Assembly (NCBI RefSeq): GCF_002018875.1
Contig: NZ_MVOL01000002.1
Coordinates: forward strand, 186,001-250,000
Reading direction: 5' to 3'
DNA from: Pseudomonas sp. MF4836
GTDB taxonomy: Bacteria > Pseudomonadota > Gammaproteobacteria > Pseudomonadales > Pseudomonadaceae
Length of the DNA: 64,000 nucleotides
Positions 9,012 through 18,441 of this stretch are shown here, one piece after another. A program made the translations under genes and the position numbers. The notes under the pieces were generated by a model. That model had not been told where the DNA came from and did no database searches. It was given only the letters and a program-made list of their open reading frames with translations. Each line of letters starts with the position of its first letter. Positions within the stretch are counted from its first letter, which is position 1.

Positions 9012-11924
9012 ATGTTGCTCGCCACGTTGATTCACCGTGCCAGCCTGCCAAGTCCGCAGATTAGCGCGCAGCAGGCGCTGGAGTTGCTGGAAACCCACTA
9101 CGGGCTGCGCGGCACGGTGCAGTCCCTGGGCAGCCAGCAGGACCTCAACTTTCGCGTCGACACCGATCAGGGTCGGTTTGTCCTGAAAATCTGCCATGGC
9201 GATTACGCCGCCCTGGAGTTGCAGGCCCAGCACGCCGGGCTGCGGCATCTGGGCCAGCATCCCGAGTGGCGAGTGCCGCGGGTGATCCCGTCCAACAACG
9301 GTGCCGACCTGCTTTCGCTGGAAATATCCGGACAAACGGTACATGTGCGCCTGCTCGATTTCATCGAAGGCCATTCCCTGACCCACCTGGATTACCTGGG
9401 GCCGCAACTGATGGCTGGCTTTGGCCGGTTGTGCGGACAGATGGACCTGGCCCTGGCCGATTTCCAGCATCCGGGCCTTGAGCGCACCTTGCAGTGGGAC
9501 CCGCGCCACGCCAGCACTCTGATCAGCCATCTGTTGCCGGTGATTGCCGATGCGCACCAGCGCGGGTTGATTGCAGAGGCTGCCGAGCAGGCTGAGCGTC
9601 GCTTGCAGCCGCTGCTCGACGAACTCCCGGTGCAGGCGATCCATATGGACATCACCGATGACAACGTGGTCTGGCAGCGTGATTCGCAACGGCACTGGCA
9701 ATTACAGGGCGTCATCGATTTTGGCGACTTGATCCGCACCTGGCGCATCACCGACCTTTCGGTCACCTGCGCCGCCCTGCTGCACCATGCTGAAGGCGAT
9801 CCGTTGCGCATCCTACCGGCAGTTCGGGCCTATCACGCGGTCAACCCGTTGCAGCATGCCGAGTTGCGGGCGCTGTGGCCGCTGATCGTGGCGCGCGCGG
9901 CGGTGTTGGTGCTCAGTGGTGAGCAGCAGGTCAGCATCGACCCGGGTAATGCATACAGCCGCGCCAACCTGAGCCATGAATGGGAGATTTTCCGGGTCGC
10001 CACGGCCGTGCCCTTCGAGTTGATGGAGGCGGCGATTCTGACGGCGGTTGGCCAGTCCCTGCCGAGCATTGCCAGTGAGGGCTTTGCGCCGCTGTTGCCG
10101 AGCCTGGTGGGACGGGAGTTCGCCCTGATCGACCTGGGGGTGCTCAGCCCGCATTTTGAAGCCGGCAACTGGGAACAGCCCGGCATCGATCAGCGGCTGC
10201 TGGAAGAGGCAGCCGCCACCCATGGCCTGGCCGCCAGCCGCTATGGCCAGTACCGCTTATCCCGGACCCGCCCTGATAGCGCCGTAGAGCCGGACACCTG
10301 CCCGCTGCATGTGCAGTTGCAAGTGCCCAGCGGCACCCCGGTCGAAGCACCTTTTGCCGGTGTACTCAAGGTGGCCGTCGATGGCAGCCTGCGCCTCGAC
10401 AGCGGGCAATTGAGTGTGCACCTGTGGGGCGTCAGGCCGTCTCTGGACTCGGGTGCGGCGCTGCTCAAGGGGCAGGTGCTGGGGGAGGTGACCCAGGGCT
10501 TGCAGGTACAGTTGTGCCGTGGCCTGGAGCTTGACCCGCCGCTGTTTTGCACGCCGGCCCGAGCGGCGGCCTGGCAGGCGTTGTGCCCGTCACCGGCGGC
10601 GCTACTGGGGCTGGCCTGTGATGCCGAGCCGGAGCTTGACTCCCAACTGCTGCTGGCACGGCGCGATGCCAGCTTTGCCCGCTCGCAAAAACACTATTAC
10701 GTAGACCCGCCGCGTATCGAGCGCGGCTGGCGCAACCATCTGATCGATATGCAGGGCCGTTCCTACCTCGACATGCTCAACAACGTGGCGGTGCTGGGCC
10801 ATGGCCACCCGCGCATGGCCGCTGAAGCGAGCCGCCAGTGGTCGTTGCTCAACACCAATTCGCGCTTTCACTACGCTGCGCTGGCGGAGTTTTCCGAACG
10901 CCTGCTGGCCCTGGCGCCGGACTCCATGGACCGGGTATTTCTGGTCAACAGCGGCACCGAGGCCAACGACCTGGCGATTCGCCTGGCCTGGGCCTACAGC
11001 GGCGGGCGCGACATGCTCAGTGTGCTTGAGGCCTATCACGGGTGGTCGGTGGCGGCGGACGCGGTGTCGACCTCGATCGCCGATAATCCCAAGGCCCTGA
11101 GCAGCCGACCGGACTGGGTGCACCCGGTCACCGCGCCCAATACCTACCGGGGCGAGTTCCGCGGTCAGGACAGCGCGCCGGACTACGTGCGCAGTGTCGA
11201 GCACAACCTGGCCAAGCTGGCCGCGCAACAACGGCAGTTGGCCGGTTTTATCTGCGAGCCGGTGTACGGCAATGCCGGCGGGATTTCCCTGCCGCCGGGT
11301 TATCTGCAGCAGGTCTATGGCCTGGTGCGGGCCCAGGGCGGTGTGTGCATTGCCGATGAGGTGCAGGTCGGCTACGGCCGCATGGGCTCCTTCTTCTGGG
11401 GCTTTGAAGAGCAGGGCGTGGTGCCGGACATCATCACCATGGCCAAGGGCATGGGCAACGGCCAGCCACTGGGGGCGGTGATCACCCGGCGCGAAATTGC
11501 CGAAGCGCTGGAGGCTGAGGGCTATTTCTTCTCGTCCTCGGGCGGCAGCCCGGTGAGCTGCCGGATCGGCATGGCGGTGTTGGATGTGATGGAGCAAGAA
11601 CAGCTCTGGGAAAACGCCCAGGTGGTCGGCGGCCATTTCAAGCAACGCTTGCTGGCGCTGATGGATATTCATCCGTTGGTGGGGGCGGTGCATGGTTCCG
11701 GCTTCTATCTGGGGGTGGAGCTGGTGCGCGACCGCGAGACCCTGGAGCCGGCTACCGAAGAAACCACCCTGCTGTGTGAACGCCTGCGGGAGTTGGGCAT
11801 CTTCATGCAGCCCACCGGTGACTACCTGAATATTCTCAAGATCAAGCCACCGATGGTCACCACTCGCCAAAGCGTGGATTTCTTTGTCGACATGCTATCC
11901 AAGGTGCTGGGCGAGGGGCTGTGA
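9012..11924 (+). CDS. Fusion: APH-type kinase, degenerate M23-like domain, class III PLP enzyme
   Basis: A 970-residue three-part protein. Residues about 20-330 form an aminoglycoside-phosphotransferase-type kinase (catalytic HMDITDDN, metal-binding IDFGD). Residues about 430-510 resemble the M23/biotinyl-type beta domain of its paralogue at 44333 but lack the zinc ligands. Residues about 560-970 are a class III PLP enzyme with the Schiff-base lysine at K812 (MAKGMGNG) and ADEVQVGYGR. Related eukaryotic pairs are kinases plus phospho-lyases (hydroxylysine kinase with AGXT2L-type lyases), so phosphorylation followed by PLP-dependent phosphate elimination is a reasonable inference; ordinary transamination is the alternative. 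It lies upstream of aguBA on the same strand, which hints at amine metabolism. Confidence 0.75.
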   Translation: MLLATLIHRASLPSPQISAQQALELLETHYGLRGTVQSLGSQQDLNFRVDTDQGRFVLKICHGDYAALELQAQHAGLRHLGQHPEWRVPRVIPSNNGADLLSLEISGQTVHVRLLDFIEGHSLTHLDYLGPQLMAGFGRLCGQMDLALADFQHPGLERTLQWDPRHASTLISHLLPVIADAHQRGLIAEAAEQAERRLQPLLDELPVQAIHMDITDDNVVWQRDSQRHWQLQGVIDFGDLIRTWRITDLSVTCAALLHHAEGDPLRILPAVRAYHAVNPLQHAELRALWPLIVARAAVLVLSGEQQVSIDPGNAYSRANLSHEWEIFRVATAVPFELMEAAILTAVGQSLPSIASEGFAPLLPSLVGREFALIDLGVLSPHFEAGNWEQPGIDQRLLEEAAATHGLAASRYGQYRLSRTRPDSAVEPDTCPLHVQLQVPSGTPVEAPFAGVLKVAVDGSLRLDSGQLSVHLWGVRPSLDSGAALLKGQVLGEVTQGLQVQLCRGLELDPPLFCTPARAAAWQALCPSPAALLGLACDAEPELDSQLLLARRDASFARSQKHYYVDPPRIERGWRNHLIDMQGRSYLDMLNNVAVLGHGHPRMAAEASRQWSLLNTNSRFHYAALAEFSERLLALAPDSMDRVFLVNSGTEANDLAIRLAWAYSGGRDMLSVLEAYHGWSVAADAVSTSIADNPKALSSRPDWVHPVTAPNTYRGEFRGQDSAPDYVRSVEHNLAKLAAQQRQLAGFICEPVYGNAGGISLPPGYLQQVYGLVRAQGGVCIADEVQVGYGRMGSFFWGFEEQGVVPDIITMAKGMGNGQPLGAVITRREIAEALEAEGYFFSSSGGSPVSCRIGMAVLDVMEQEQLWENAQVVGGHFKQRLLALMDIHPLVGAVHGSGFYLGVELVRDRETLEPATEETTLLCERLRELGIFMQPTGDYLNILKIKPPMVTTRQSVDFFVDMLSKVLGEGL

Positions 11925-11939
11925 ATAGGTAAACTTTAA

Positions 11940-12015
11940 TCGATTGTTATCGGCTTTAGATGCGCTTTTTTCAATTTTATGAATTTATATCGCTTTTAAA
12001 GTCGATTTTTATCGG
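11940..12015. promoter_or_regulatory. Two CGAT-N4-ATCG palindromes upstream of aguB
   Basis: Near-identical 14-mers TCGATTGTTATCGG (11940-11953) and TCGATTTTTATCGG (12002-12015) lie 62 bases apart, about six helical turns, in an AT-rich gap before aguB. Each core is a perfect CGAT-N4-ATCG palindrome. The spacing and identity suggest a dimeric repressor or activator, but I cannot name it. Confidence 0.4.
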
Positions 12016-12122
12016 ATATAAAGTCGGCGTTGCTGAAACGCCCGCGTGTTCGCACGTCGCCTTTTTCTGTCACGGGCCACTGTCACCATTGGCCCAACGC
12101 CCGCCAGCCCAGGAGATGCTCC

Positions 12123-13001
12123 ATGAGTCGTATCGTTACCGTCGCCGCTACCCAGATGGCTTGTTCCTGGGATCTGGAAGCCAATATCGAGACCGCTGAA
12201 AAGCTGGTCCGCGAAGCCGCAGGCCAAGGCGCGCAGATCATCCTGATCCAGGAGCTGTTCGAGACCCCGTACTTCTGCCAGAAGCCGAATCCGGACTACC
12301 TGCAGTTGGCGACGACGGTTGAAGAAAACGTCGCGATCAAGCATTTCCAGAAGGTCGCCAAGGAGCTGCAAGTGGTGTTGCCCATCAGCTTCTTCGAGCT
12401 GGCCGGGCGCGCGCGGTTCAACAGCATCGCGATCATCGACGCCGATGGCAGCAACCTCGGGATTTATCGGAAAAGCCATATTCCGGATGGTCCCGGCTAC
12501 CACGAAAAGTATTACTTCAACCCGGGCGATACCGGTTTCAAGGTGTGGAACACACGCTACGCAAAAATCGGCGTCGGTATCTGCTGGGACCAGTGGTTCC
12601 CGGAATGCGCGCGGAGCATGGCGCTGCAAGGGGCGGAAATCCTGTTCTACCCCACCGCCATCGGCAGCGAGCCCCATGACCAAAGCATTTCGTCCCGCGA
12701 TCATTGGCAGCGCGTGCAGCAAGGTCATGCAGGTGCCAACCTGATGCCGCTGATCGCCAGCAACCGCATCGGCAACGAAGAGCAGGACGGCTACGACATT
12801 ACCTTCTACGGCTCGTCGTTTATCGCCAATCAATTCGGCGAGAAGGTCCAGGAACTGAACCAGACCGAAGAAGGGGTACTGGTTCAGAGTTTTGACCTCG
12901 ACCAGCTGGAACACATTCGCAGCGCCTGGGGTTCGTTTCGTGACCGTCGTCCGAACCTGTATGGTGCGATCAAAACACTCGACGGTTCCCTGGAGTCCTA
13001 A
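12123..13001 (+). CDS. aguB: N-carbamoylputrescine amidase AguB
   Basis: A 292-residue nitrilase-superfamily enzyme. The catalytic cysteine is C154 in [10 protein letters not shown], with the glutamate in QELFETPYF and a lysine in YRKSHIPDG completing the triad. It converts N-carbamoylputrescine to putrescine, CO2 and ammonia. The ATG at 12123 follows an AGGAG at about 12111, while in-frame upstream codons extend into the operator region and are unlikely. aguA starts five bases after the stop. Confidence 0.93.
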   Translation: MSRIVTVAATQMACSWDLEANIETAEKLVREAAGQGAQIILIQELFETPYFCQKPNPDYLQLATTVEENVAIKHFQKVAKELQVVLPISFFELAGRARFNSIAIIDADGSNLGIYRKSHIPDGPGYHEKYYFNPGDTGFKVWNTRYAKIGVGICWDQWFPECARSMALQGAEILFYPTAIGSEPHDQSISSRDHWQRVQQGHAGANLMPLIASNRIGNEEQDGYDITFYGSSFIANQFGEKVQELNQTEEGVLVQSFDLDQLEHIRSAWGSFRDRRPNLYGAIKTLDGSLES

Positions 13002-13006
13002 GCACC

Positions 13007-14113
13007 ATGAGCATTTTGCACAGCACGCCTCGCGCCGACGGCTTTTACATGCCCGCCGAATGGGCAGCGCAGACCCAGACCTGGATGATCTGGCCCGAGC
13101 GCCCGGACAACTGGCGCCTGGGCGGCAAGCCGGCGCAGGCCGCGCATGCGGCGGTGGCCCGGGCCATCGCCCGTTTTGAACCGGTGACCGTGGCGGTATC
13201 GGCCGGCCAATATGAAAACGCCCGGGCGCGCCTCGACGTCCCCAATATCCGCCTGGTGGAAATGTCCAGCGATGACGCCTGGGTCCGTGATACCGGCCCG
13301 ACCTTTGTCATCAACAACAGCGGCGAAGTCCGCGGCGTGCACTGGGGGTTCAACTCCTGGGGCGGTTTCGACGGCGGCCTGTATTCGCCGTGGAACCGTG
13401 ACGAGCAGGTCGCGAGCAAGGTCCTGGAAATCGAACGCTGCCAGCGCTACCGCACTGAAGGTTTTGTGCTCGAAGGCGGCTCGATCCACGTCGATGGCGA
13501 AGGCACGGTCATCACCACCGAAGAATGCCTGCTCAACCGCAATCGCAACCCGCACCTGAAGCGCGATGAGATCGAAGCGCTGCTGGGCGAGCACCTGGCG
13601 GTGGACAAGGTCATCTGGCTGCCGGATGGCCTGTTCAACGATGAAACCGACGGTCATGTGGATAACTTCTGCTGCTACGTGCGCCCGGGTGAAGTGCTGC
13701 TGGCCTGGACCGATGATCCCGAGGACCCGAACTACCCGCGCTGCCAGGCGGCGATGAAAGTGCTGGAAAGCACCCGCGATGCCAAGGGCCGCACCTTCAA
13801 GGTGCATAAAATGCCGATCCCGGGACCGCTCTATGCGACCCAGGAAGAGTGCGACGGCGTCGATGCCGTGGAAGGAACCCAGGAGCGCAACCCGTCCGTG
13901 CGCCTGGCCGGCTCTTATGTGAACTTCCTGATCGTCAACGGCGGCATCATTGCCCCAAGTTTTGACGATCCCCTGGATGACCAGGCCCGGGAGATCCTCC
14001 AGGGGCTGTTCCCGCAGCATGAAGTGGTGATGGTGCCGGGGCGCGAACTGTTACTGGGGGGCGGCAATATCCATTGCCTTACCCAACAGCAGCCTGCACC
14101 GCACAAAGGTTGA
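13007..14113 (+). CDS. aguA: Agmatine deiminase AguA
   Basis: A 368-residue member of the guanidino-group hydrolase (PAD-like) family. The nucleophilic cysteine is C357 in [11 protein letters not shown]. The conserved [24 protein letters not shown] and TDGHVDNF segments are present. It hydrolyses agmatine to N-carbamoylputrescine and ammonia in the arginine decarboxylase route. It is translated just after aguB and is followed by a clear terminator at 14184. Confidence 0.95.
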   Translation: MSILHSTPRADGFYMPAEWAAQTQTWMIWPERPDNWRLGGKPAQAAHAAVARAIARFEPVTVAVSAGQYENARARLDVPNIRLVEMSSDDAWVRDTGPTFVINNSGEVRGVHWGFNSWGGFDGGLYSPWNRDEQVASKVLEIERCQRYRTEGFVLEGGSIHVDGEGTVITTEECLLNRNRNPHLKRDEIEALLGEHLAVDKVIWLPDGLFNDETDGHVDNFCCYVRPGEVLLAWTDDPEDPNYPRCQAAMKVLESTRDAKGRTFKVHKMPIPGPLYATQEECDGVDAVEGTQERNPSVRLAGSYVNFLIVNGGIIAPSFDDPLDDQAREILQGLFPQHEVVMVPGRELLLGGGNIHCLTQQQPAPHKG

Positions 14114-14183
14114 GTGGGGTTGTAACAGCCCATGTCACCTGAGTACGGGATGGGATGATGAATTTAATCCTGTACTGAGCAGC

Positions 14184-14217
14184 AAGCCCGCAGCCCTTAT
14201 GGACTGCGGGCTTTTTT
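14184..14217 (+). terminator. Rho-independent terminator after aguA
   Basis: A ten-base stem AAGCCCGCAG / CTGCGGGCTT with a short loop is followed by a T-run. It lies 70 bases after the aguA stop and closes the aguBA transcript. Confidence 0.85.
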
Positions 14218-14358
14218 GTATCCGCCAACCCACATTGCCGGCACATTGGCACAGCTCTTGTATCAGTTCAGAGGTGATTCTGAGACCGGTAGAACTGCGA
14301 TGTTCTGTCATAAACCTTGGATAAGTTAGCCGCTCACGAACCAGGAGAGAGCGCTGGA

Positions 14359-14559
14359 ATGAATATGATCAGCGAGCGGGCATCGCATCCCTTGGCAATG
14401 AATAACGAATCGCTTCAGGCTCTGGCCCTGTGGTTGAAATCCAATGGAACGCGCCAGATCAGAGAGCCTGATCCGCGCCGGATGATCACCGAGCGCTACC
14501 CTGCCGGCTTGCTCAGCGAGGCAGAACTGCAAGCGTTGTGGGATGTAATGGAAGGATAG
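14359..14559 (+). CDS. Conserved-looking small hypothetical protein, 66 aa
   Basis: A small acidic protein chosen to start at the ATG at 14359, which has AGGAGAG eight to fourteen bases upstream. The in-frame ATG at 14317 lacks such a site. The sequence is predicted helical, with WLKSNGTRQIREP in the middle and a C-terminal SEAELQALWDVMEG helix. I do not recognise a domain. It stands alone between two terminators, so it is probably its own transcription unit. Confidence 0.6.
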   Translation: MNMISERASHPLAMNNESLQALALWLKSNGTRQIREPDPRRMITERYPAGLLSEAELQALWDVMEG

Positions 14560-14576
14560 TCAGCAACGGATTGATA

Positions 14577-14608
14577 AAAGCGCTGCCGGGATGGCAGCGC
14601 TTTTTTTT
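14577..14608. terminator. Bidirectional terminator between 14559 and the TonB receptor
   Basis: A strong stem AAAAGCGCTGCC / GGCAGCGCTTTT with a five-base loop is followed by eight Ts. A-rich sequence on the left arm means it can also stop the convergent receptor transcript. Confidence 0.85.
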
Positions 14609-14652
14609 GCGTGGATTTTTTAGCGGGGGTTCAGCGTCTTCCGTGGGGGGCT

Positions 14653-16749
14653 TCAGAAGCTGTAGGTGCCGGTGACCACCAGGCTGCGTGGGTCGCCGAA
14701 CTGGATCTGCCCGGCACTGGTGGCCGTGGAGTAGTAAGTGCGGTCGCTGATGTTGTTCAGCGAGGCCCGCAGGTTCCAGTCTTTCTGCCGGAAGCCGGCC
14801 AGGGCATCCCAACGGCCATAACCGGGCAGCACCACGGTATTGAGGTTGTCGGCGTAGCGATCGCCGACCAGGGTCAGGCCGGTTTCGGCGTACCAGCCCG
14901 CTTCTGGTTTCCAGGTGATGAACAGGCTGCCGTTGCGCTTGGCGACGTTGTTGACCCGGTTGCCTTCGTCGCCGTTGTTGCTCTTGACCACGGTCGCGTC
15001 CTGCAAGCCGATGCCGCCCCGCAGCGACCAGTTGCCGACGATCTTGCCGCTGGCGGTCAGCTCCACGCCACGTGAGCGTTGCAGGCCGGTGAGCAGGATG
15101 ATGTTCGGATTGTCGACGCTCCGACTGCGGCGGTTGTACAGCTCCAGTTCATAGACCGCGAGGGTGGTGCTGAAACGGTCGTCGAGCCAGTCGCTCTTGA
15201 CCCCGACTTCCTTCTGCCGGGTGCGCTCGGGGCTCAGGTCATTGGTGTTGCCGTTGGCGTTGGGGGTAATGCCGATCAAGCCGCCGCCCACCGGAGAAAA
15301 GCTCTTGCTCCACGAGGCATAGAACGAGTGGTGCTCCAGAGACGTCCAGACCACCCCCAGGCGCGGGCTGGTGCTGTGGCTGTCGCGGTCGTCCTTGCGG
15401 TGGGTGACCTGGTTGTCGGTCTCGATGCTGAAGTTGTCGTAACGCAGGCCGGCGAGCAGTTGCCATTGATCGTTCAGGCGCAATTGATCTTGCACATAGA
15501 CGGCACGGCTTTCGACTTCGCTCCGGTTGTGGGTGGAAATCACCATTTTCCCGGTGTGCCGCAGGTCGCGGTTCGGGTTGAACGGGTCCAGTGCCGGTAC
15601 GGCCTGGCCGCCAGCGCCGACTGTGGCCGCGGTGTACAGCTTGGGGTCGCGGGTCTGATTGCCCAGCTCAACGCCGGTCAGCAAGCGGTGCTCGAGACCG
15701 AAGGTGTCGAAGGTGCCTTCCAGCTCGGTGTTGTTGTAAAGGTTGCGAGTATTGAGGTCCTGCTGCCAGCGCTGGCGGGTCACGGTCCTGTTGGCAGGGT
15801 TATAGGTGGTGACGTAGGTGTTGTCGAAATCGCTGTCGAGCTTGAACACCCCCAGGGTGTTGCGCAGCTGCCAGTTGTCGCTGAGCTCGTAGCTGAGCTT
15901 GGAGCGCAGGGATTGGGATTTGTCGTTGATGTAGTCGCGCTTGTCACCATAGGTGGTATCGCGGCTGACATCGGCCGGGCGCCCGTTGATACCGGGAATC
16001 CCGCGGTCCGGCGTACGGTCATAACGGCTGTATTCGTATTGCACCAGCCAGTTCAGGTCCGGGGTCAGTTGCCAGCTCATCGACGGTGCGAACAGCTGGC
16101 GGTTGCCGCTGACGCCATCGCGGAAACTGTTTCTATCCTCGTTGCCCATGTTCAGGCGCAGGCTGATGTTCTCCGACGGATCGCTGCTGAGGTCGGCGTA
16201 GAGGCTGCGCAAATCCTCGCTGCCGCCCCTGAGCTCGACACTGGAGCGACGGCCGAACTGCGGCAGTTTGCTTACGCGGTTGATGATCCCGCCCTGGCTG
16301 CCGCGGCCGTAAAGCACGGCGGCAGGGCCCTTGAGCACCTCGATGCGCTCGATGTTGTGCAGGTCGCGCACGTACTGGCTGTCGTCGCGTATACCGTCGA
16401 GGTAGAAGTCGTTGCTGGCGTCGAAACCGCGGATGCGCACGCTGTCGAAACGCGTATCGGCGCTGTTGCTGACGTTGGGGATGCCGCTCAGCGCCGTGCC
16501 CAGGTCATTGATCCCGTAATCCATGACGTTGGCGGTCTTGATCGAGTCGATGGCCTGGGGCACGTAGCGCAATGGCGTGGCAGTGCGAGTCGCGGTGCTG
16601 CTTTCCCTGACCCGGGGATCGTCTTCATCGGCATTGGCTTCGGCGTTGATGGCGGTGACCGGCAGGGTGGTGGCGGCGTAGCTGAACCCGGAAGTCAGCA
16701 GGGCGCACAGGCCGATGGAAACGGGCGTGAGACGAGGGTGGGCAGGCAT
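14653..16749 (-). CDS. TonB-dependent siderophore receptor
   Basis: A 698-residue outer-membrane receptor. It has a signal peptide (SIGLCALLTSGFSYA), then a plug domain (about 50-160) with VRIRGFDASNDFYLDGIRD and IEVLKGPAAVLYGRG, and a 22-strand-type barrel ending in an aromatic residue (TYSF). There is no N-terminal signalling (STN) domain, so it is a pure transporter. The plug sequence resembles catecholate and xenosiderophore receptors, but the ligand is not determined. A Fur-box-like site lies 38-60 bases upstream of the start. It stands alone. Confidence 0.85.
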   Translation of the reverse strand: MPAHPRLTPVSIGLCALLTSGFSYAATTLPVTAINAEANADEDDPRVRESSTATRTATPLRYVPQAIDSIKTANVMDYGINDLGTALSGIPNVSNSADTRFDSVRIRGFDASNDFYLDGIRDDSQYVRDLHNIERIEVLKGPAAVLYGRGSQGGIINRVSKLPQFGRRSSVELRGGSEDLRSLYADLSSDPSENISLRLNMGNEDRNSFRDGVSGNRQLFAPSMSWQLTPDLNWLVQYEYSRYDRTPDRGIPGINGRPADVSRDTTYGDKRDYINDKSQSLRSKLSYELSDNWQLRNTLGVFKLDSDFDNTYVTTYNPANRTVTRQRWQQDLNTRNLYNNTELEGTFDTFGLEHRLLTGVELGNQTRDPKLYTAATVGAGGQAVPALDPFNPNRDLRHTGKMVISTHNRSEVESRAVYVQDQLRLNDQWQLLAGLRYDNFSIETDNQVTHRKDDRDSHSTSPRLGVVWTSLEHHSFYASWSKSFSPVGGGLIGITPNANGNTNDLSPERTRQKEVGVKSDWLDDRFSTTLAVYELELYNRRSRSVDNPNIILLTGLQRSRGVELTASGKIVGNWSLRGGIGLQDATVVKSNNGDEGNRVNNVAKRNGSLFITWKPEAGWYAETGLTLVGDRYADNLNTVVLPGYGRWDALAGFRQKDWNLRASLNNISDRTYYSTATSAGQIQFGDPRSLVVTGTYSF

Positions 16750-16786
16750 TTAAAGCGCATCCGAAGGGTGGGTGAGTCGAGGGTGC

Positions 16787-16809
16787 GAATGGTAATGCTT
16801 GCTATTTGC
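16787..16809. promoter_or_regulatory. Fur-box-like site upstream of TonB receptor
   Basis: The sequence on the minus strand, GCAAATAGCAAGCATTACC, matches the classical 19-base Fur consensus at about 12 of 19 positions by hand count. The plus strand reads AATGGTAATGCTTGC, nearly the same as the site before fecI at 43563. Iron repression is the likely role. Confidence 0.5.
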
Positions 16810-17010
16810 TTTCGTTAATTATTCCTGAAAAGTTCCCTTGGGTTTATGTTTCAAATTGTGTCTTTGTCGTAAGGGGCTGGATACACGGGCCGGGAGGCCC
16901 CATTCGACCGATTGGCGAAACAGACTGAATGCCATTCCGGGGTTTTTCCGCTACGGGCCTGGGCATAGGCTGCGGCATCGGTTTTTTTCAATCTTTTGCT
17001 GGAGCCCGTC

Positions 17011-17706
17011 ATGTCTGCCGCGACCCTTCATTACATCTACGACCCTCTTTGCGGCTGGTGCTACGGCGCCAAGCCTCTGGTACAGGCTGCACAGGCGTTA
17101 GTGCCGGTGGTGCTCCATGGCGGCGGCATGATGACCGGCCATAACCGCCAGGCCGTCTCGCCACAGTTGCGCGACTACGTGATGCCCCACGACCGGCGCA
17201 TTGCCGAGTACACCGGGCAGCCGTTTGGCGAGGCGTATTTTGAAGGCCTGCTGCGCGATCATTCGGCGGTCTTCGATTCGGCGCCGCCCATTGCCGCGGT
17301 GCTTGCTGCACAGGCGTTGAGCGGGCAGGGCCTGGCGCTGCTCGGGCGATTGCAGACGGCGCACTACCTTGAAGGCCGGCGCATCGCCGACAAGGATGTA
17401 CTGCAGGAGCTTGCACAAGAGCTGGGGCTGGACGCCGACAGCTTCGACGCGGCGTTCGAGTTGGCCAGCGCGCAGCAGGTAACAGACCACATCAAGGACA
17501 GCCGTGCGTTGCTGGCCCAGGTCGGTGGCCAAGGGTTCCCGACCCTGGTGCTGGAGCTGGGTGGCCAGCGGCGGCTGCTGGATATTGGCCCCTGGCTGGG
17601 CAAGCCCGAAGCGTTCGCCACCTGGCTCAACGCGGCGCTGATCGGCGAATCCGCTGTACCCTCTTCCAGCGCCCCGGTCTGTGGCCTGGACGGTTGCACC
17701 CCTTGA
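17011..17706 (+). CDS. DsbA-family oxidoreductase (FrnE-like)
   Basis: A 231-residue thioredoxin-fold protein with a CGWC redox motif (C14 and C17) right after the first strand and no signal peptide, so it is probably cytoplasmic. A helical insertion and a C-terminal GFPTLVLE (cis-Pro loop) complete the fold. FrnE-like members act as protein disulfide isomerases or glutathione-dependent isomerases; the substrate here is unknown. The start at 17011 has a GGAG at 17001. It is probably co-transcribed with the SnoaL-like gene 29 bases downstream. Confidence 0.8.
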   Translation: MSAATLHYIYDPLCGWCYGAKPLVQAAQALVPVVLHGGGMMTGHNRQAVSPQLRDYVMPHDRRIAEYTGQPFGEAYFEGLLRDHSAVFDSAPPIAAVLAAQALSGQGLALLGRLQTAHYLEGRRIADKDVLQELAQELGLDADSFDAAFELASAQQVTDHIKDSRALLAQVGGQGFPTLVLELGGQRRLLDIGPWLGKPEAFATWLNAALIGESAVPSSSAPVCGLDGCTP

Positions 17707-17735
17707 ATGTTCTTCCCCCTGTCGCGGAGTCACCC

Positions 17736-18140
17736 ATGGATAACCTTGCGCTGATCAAAAGCACCTACGAAGGTGCCAATTCCCAGGAAAACGCGAAGAA
17801 CACGGCCGCCGCCCTGGCCCCCGATGCTCGCTGGACCGAAGCGGCGGGTTTTCCCTATGCCGGCACCTATGTGGGTTTCGAGGCCATTGTCGAGAACGTT
17901 TTCAAGCGTCTGGCCACCGAATGGGAGGGGTTCGCCTTCAAGGTCGAGAACTATGTGGCCCAGGGCGGCCAGGTGGTTGCCTACGGTAATTACACCGGCG
18001 TCTACAAGGCCACCGGCTTGCCGATAAACGTCCGCGTGGTCCATTTATGGACCCTGAAAGACGGCAAGGTCAGCCACTTCGAGCAGTTCGTCGACAGCCA
18101 CCCGGTGCAGTTGGCGATGCAAGGGGCTGCTGCTCCTTGA
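17736..18140 (+). CDS. SnoaL-like / NTF2-fold protein
   Basis: A 134-residue cone-shaped NTF2-fold protein related to SnoaL and ketosteroid isomerases. It shows the N-terminal helix (NLALIKSTYEGAN), the WTEAAGFPYAGTYVG strand region and the C-terminal HLWTLKDGKVSHFEQFVD motif. The ATG at 17736 has CGGAG ten bases upstream. The catalytic role and substrate are unknown; such proteins include isomerases, hydrolases and non-enzymatic binders. It likely shares a transcript with the DsbA-like gene. Confidence 0.7.
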   Translation: MDNLALIKSTYEGANSQENAKNTAAALAPDARWTEAAGFPYAGTYVGFEAIVENVFKRLATEWEGFAFKVENYVAQGGQVVAYGNYTGVYKATGLPINVRVVHLWTLKDGKVSHFEQFVDSHPVQLAMQGAAAP

Positions 18141-18242
18141 TGAAGGGCCGCACATCCGTCGCGGCCTGTCACTCAAGCGCAATGGCCCCTGCGCAAATGA
18201 ATTCTTAGAAGATTTTTGCCTATTTCCAGAAGATTCTCGAAA

Positions 18243-18272
18243 TTGACACACTGTTCTGGGCGCGGATAGGAT
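18243..18272 (+). promoter_or_regulatory. Sigma-70 promoter in porin leader
   Basis: TTGACA at 18243-18248 and TAGGAT at 18267-18272 are separated by 18 bases. The predicted start, near 18280, lies about 40 bases before the terminator stem. Confidence 0.5.
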
Positions 18273-18317
18273 TCGCCCCAACGCCTGTGGCCAAGAGCCA
18301 TAACTTCTTAAAATAAT

Positions 18318-18356
18318 AAAGGCCCGCCACGTTTTCTCGTGGGGCGGGCCTTTTTA
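18318..18356 (+). terminator. Terminator or attenuator before OprD-family porin
   Basis: GC-rich arms AAAGGCCCGCC and GGCGGGCCTTT with a small bulge are followed by a T-run. It lies 86 bases before the porin start. It may close the SnoaL-like transcript or end a short leader RNA. Confidence 0.75.
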
Positions 18357-18441
18357 TTTTCGGGTCGCAAAAGAGCGCTAAGACGCCATCCGGACCGGGT
18401 TCCACAGCGCGTAATCAACCCGTAATAAGGAAAATAAAAGA

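Larger units (their letters stand above)
18141..18441. other. Leader region of the OprD-family porin
   Basis: A 301-base gap. It contains a good sigma-70 promoter at 18243-18272, a strong terminator at 18318-18356, and 85 bases of leader before the porin with no other clear promoter. Either the promoter makes a short RNA of roughly 75-80 nt, or the terminator attenuates porin expression. Confidence 0.4.

Noticed and set aside
10602..11870. Long antisense frame across the PLP domain
   Set aside because: No ribosome site and no domain. The sense strand is clearly coding.
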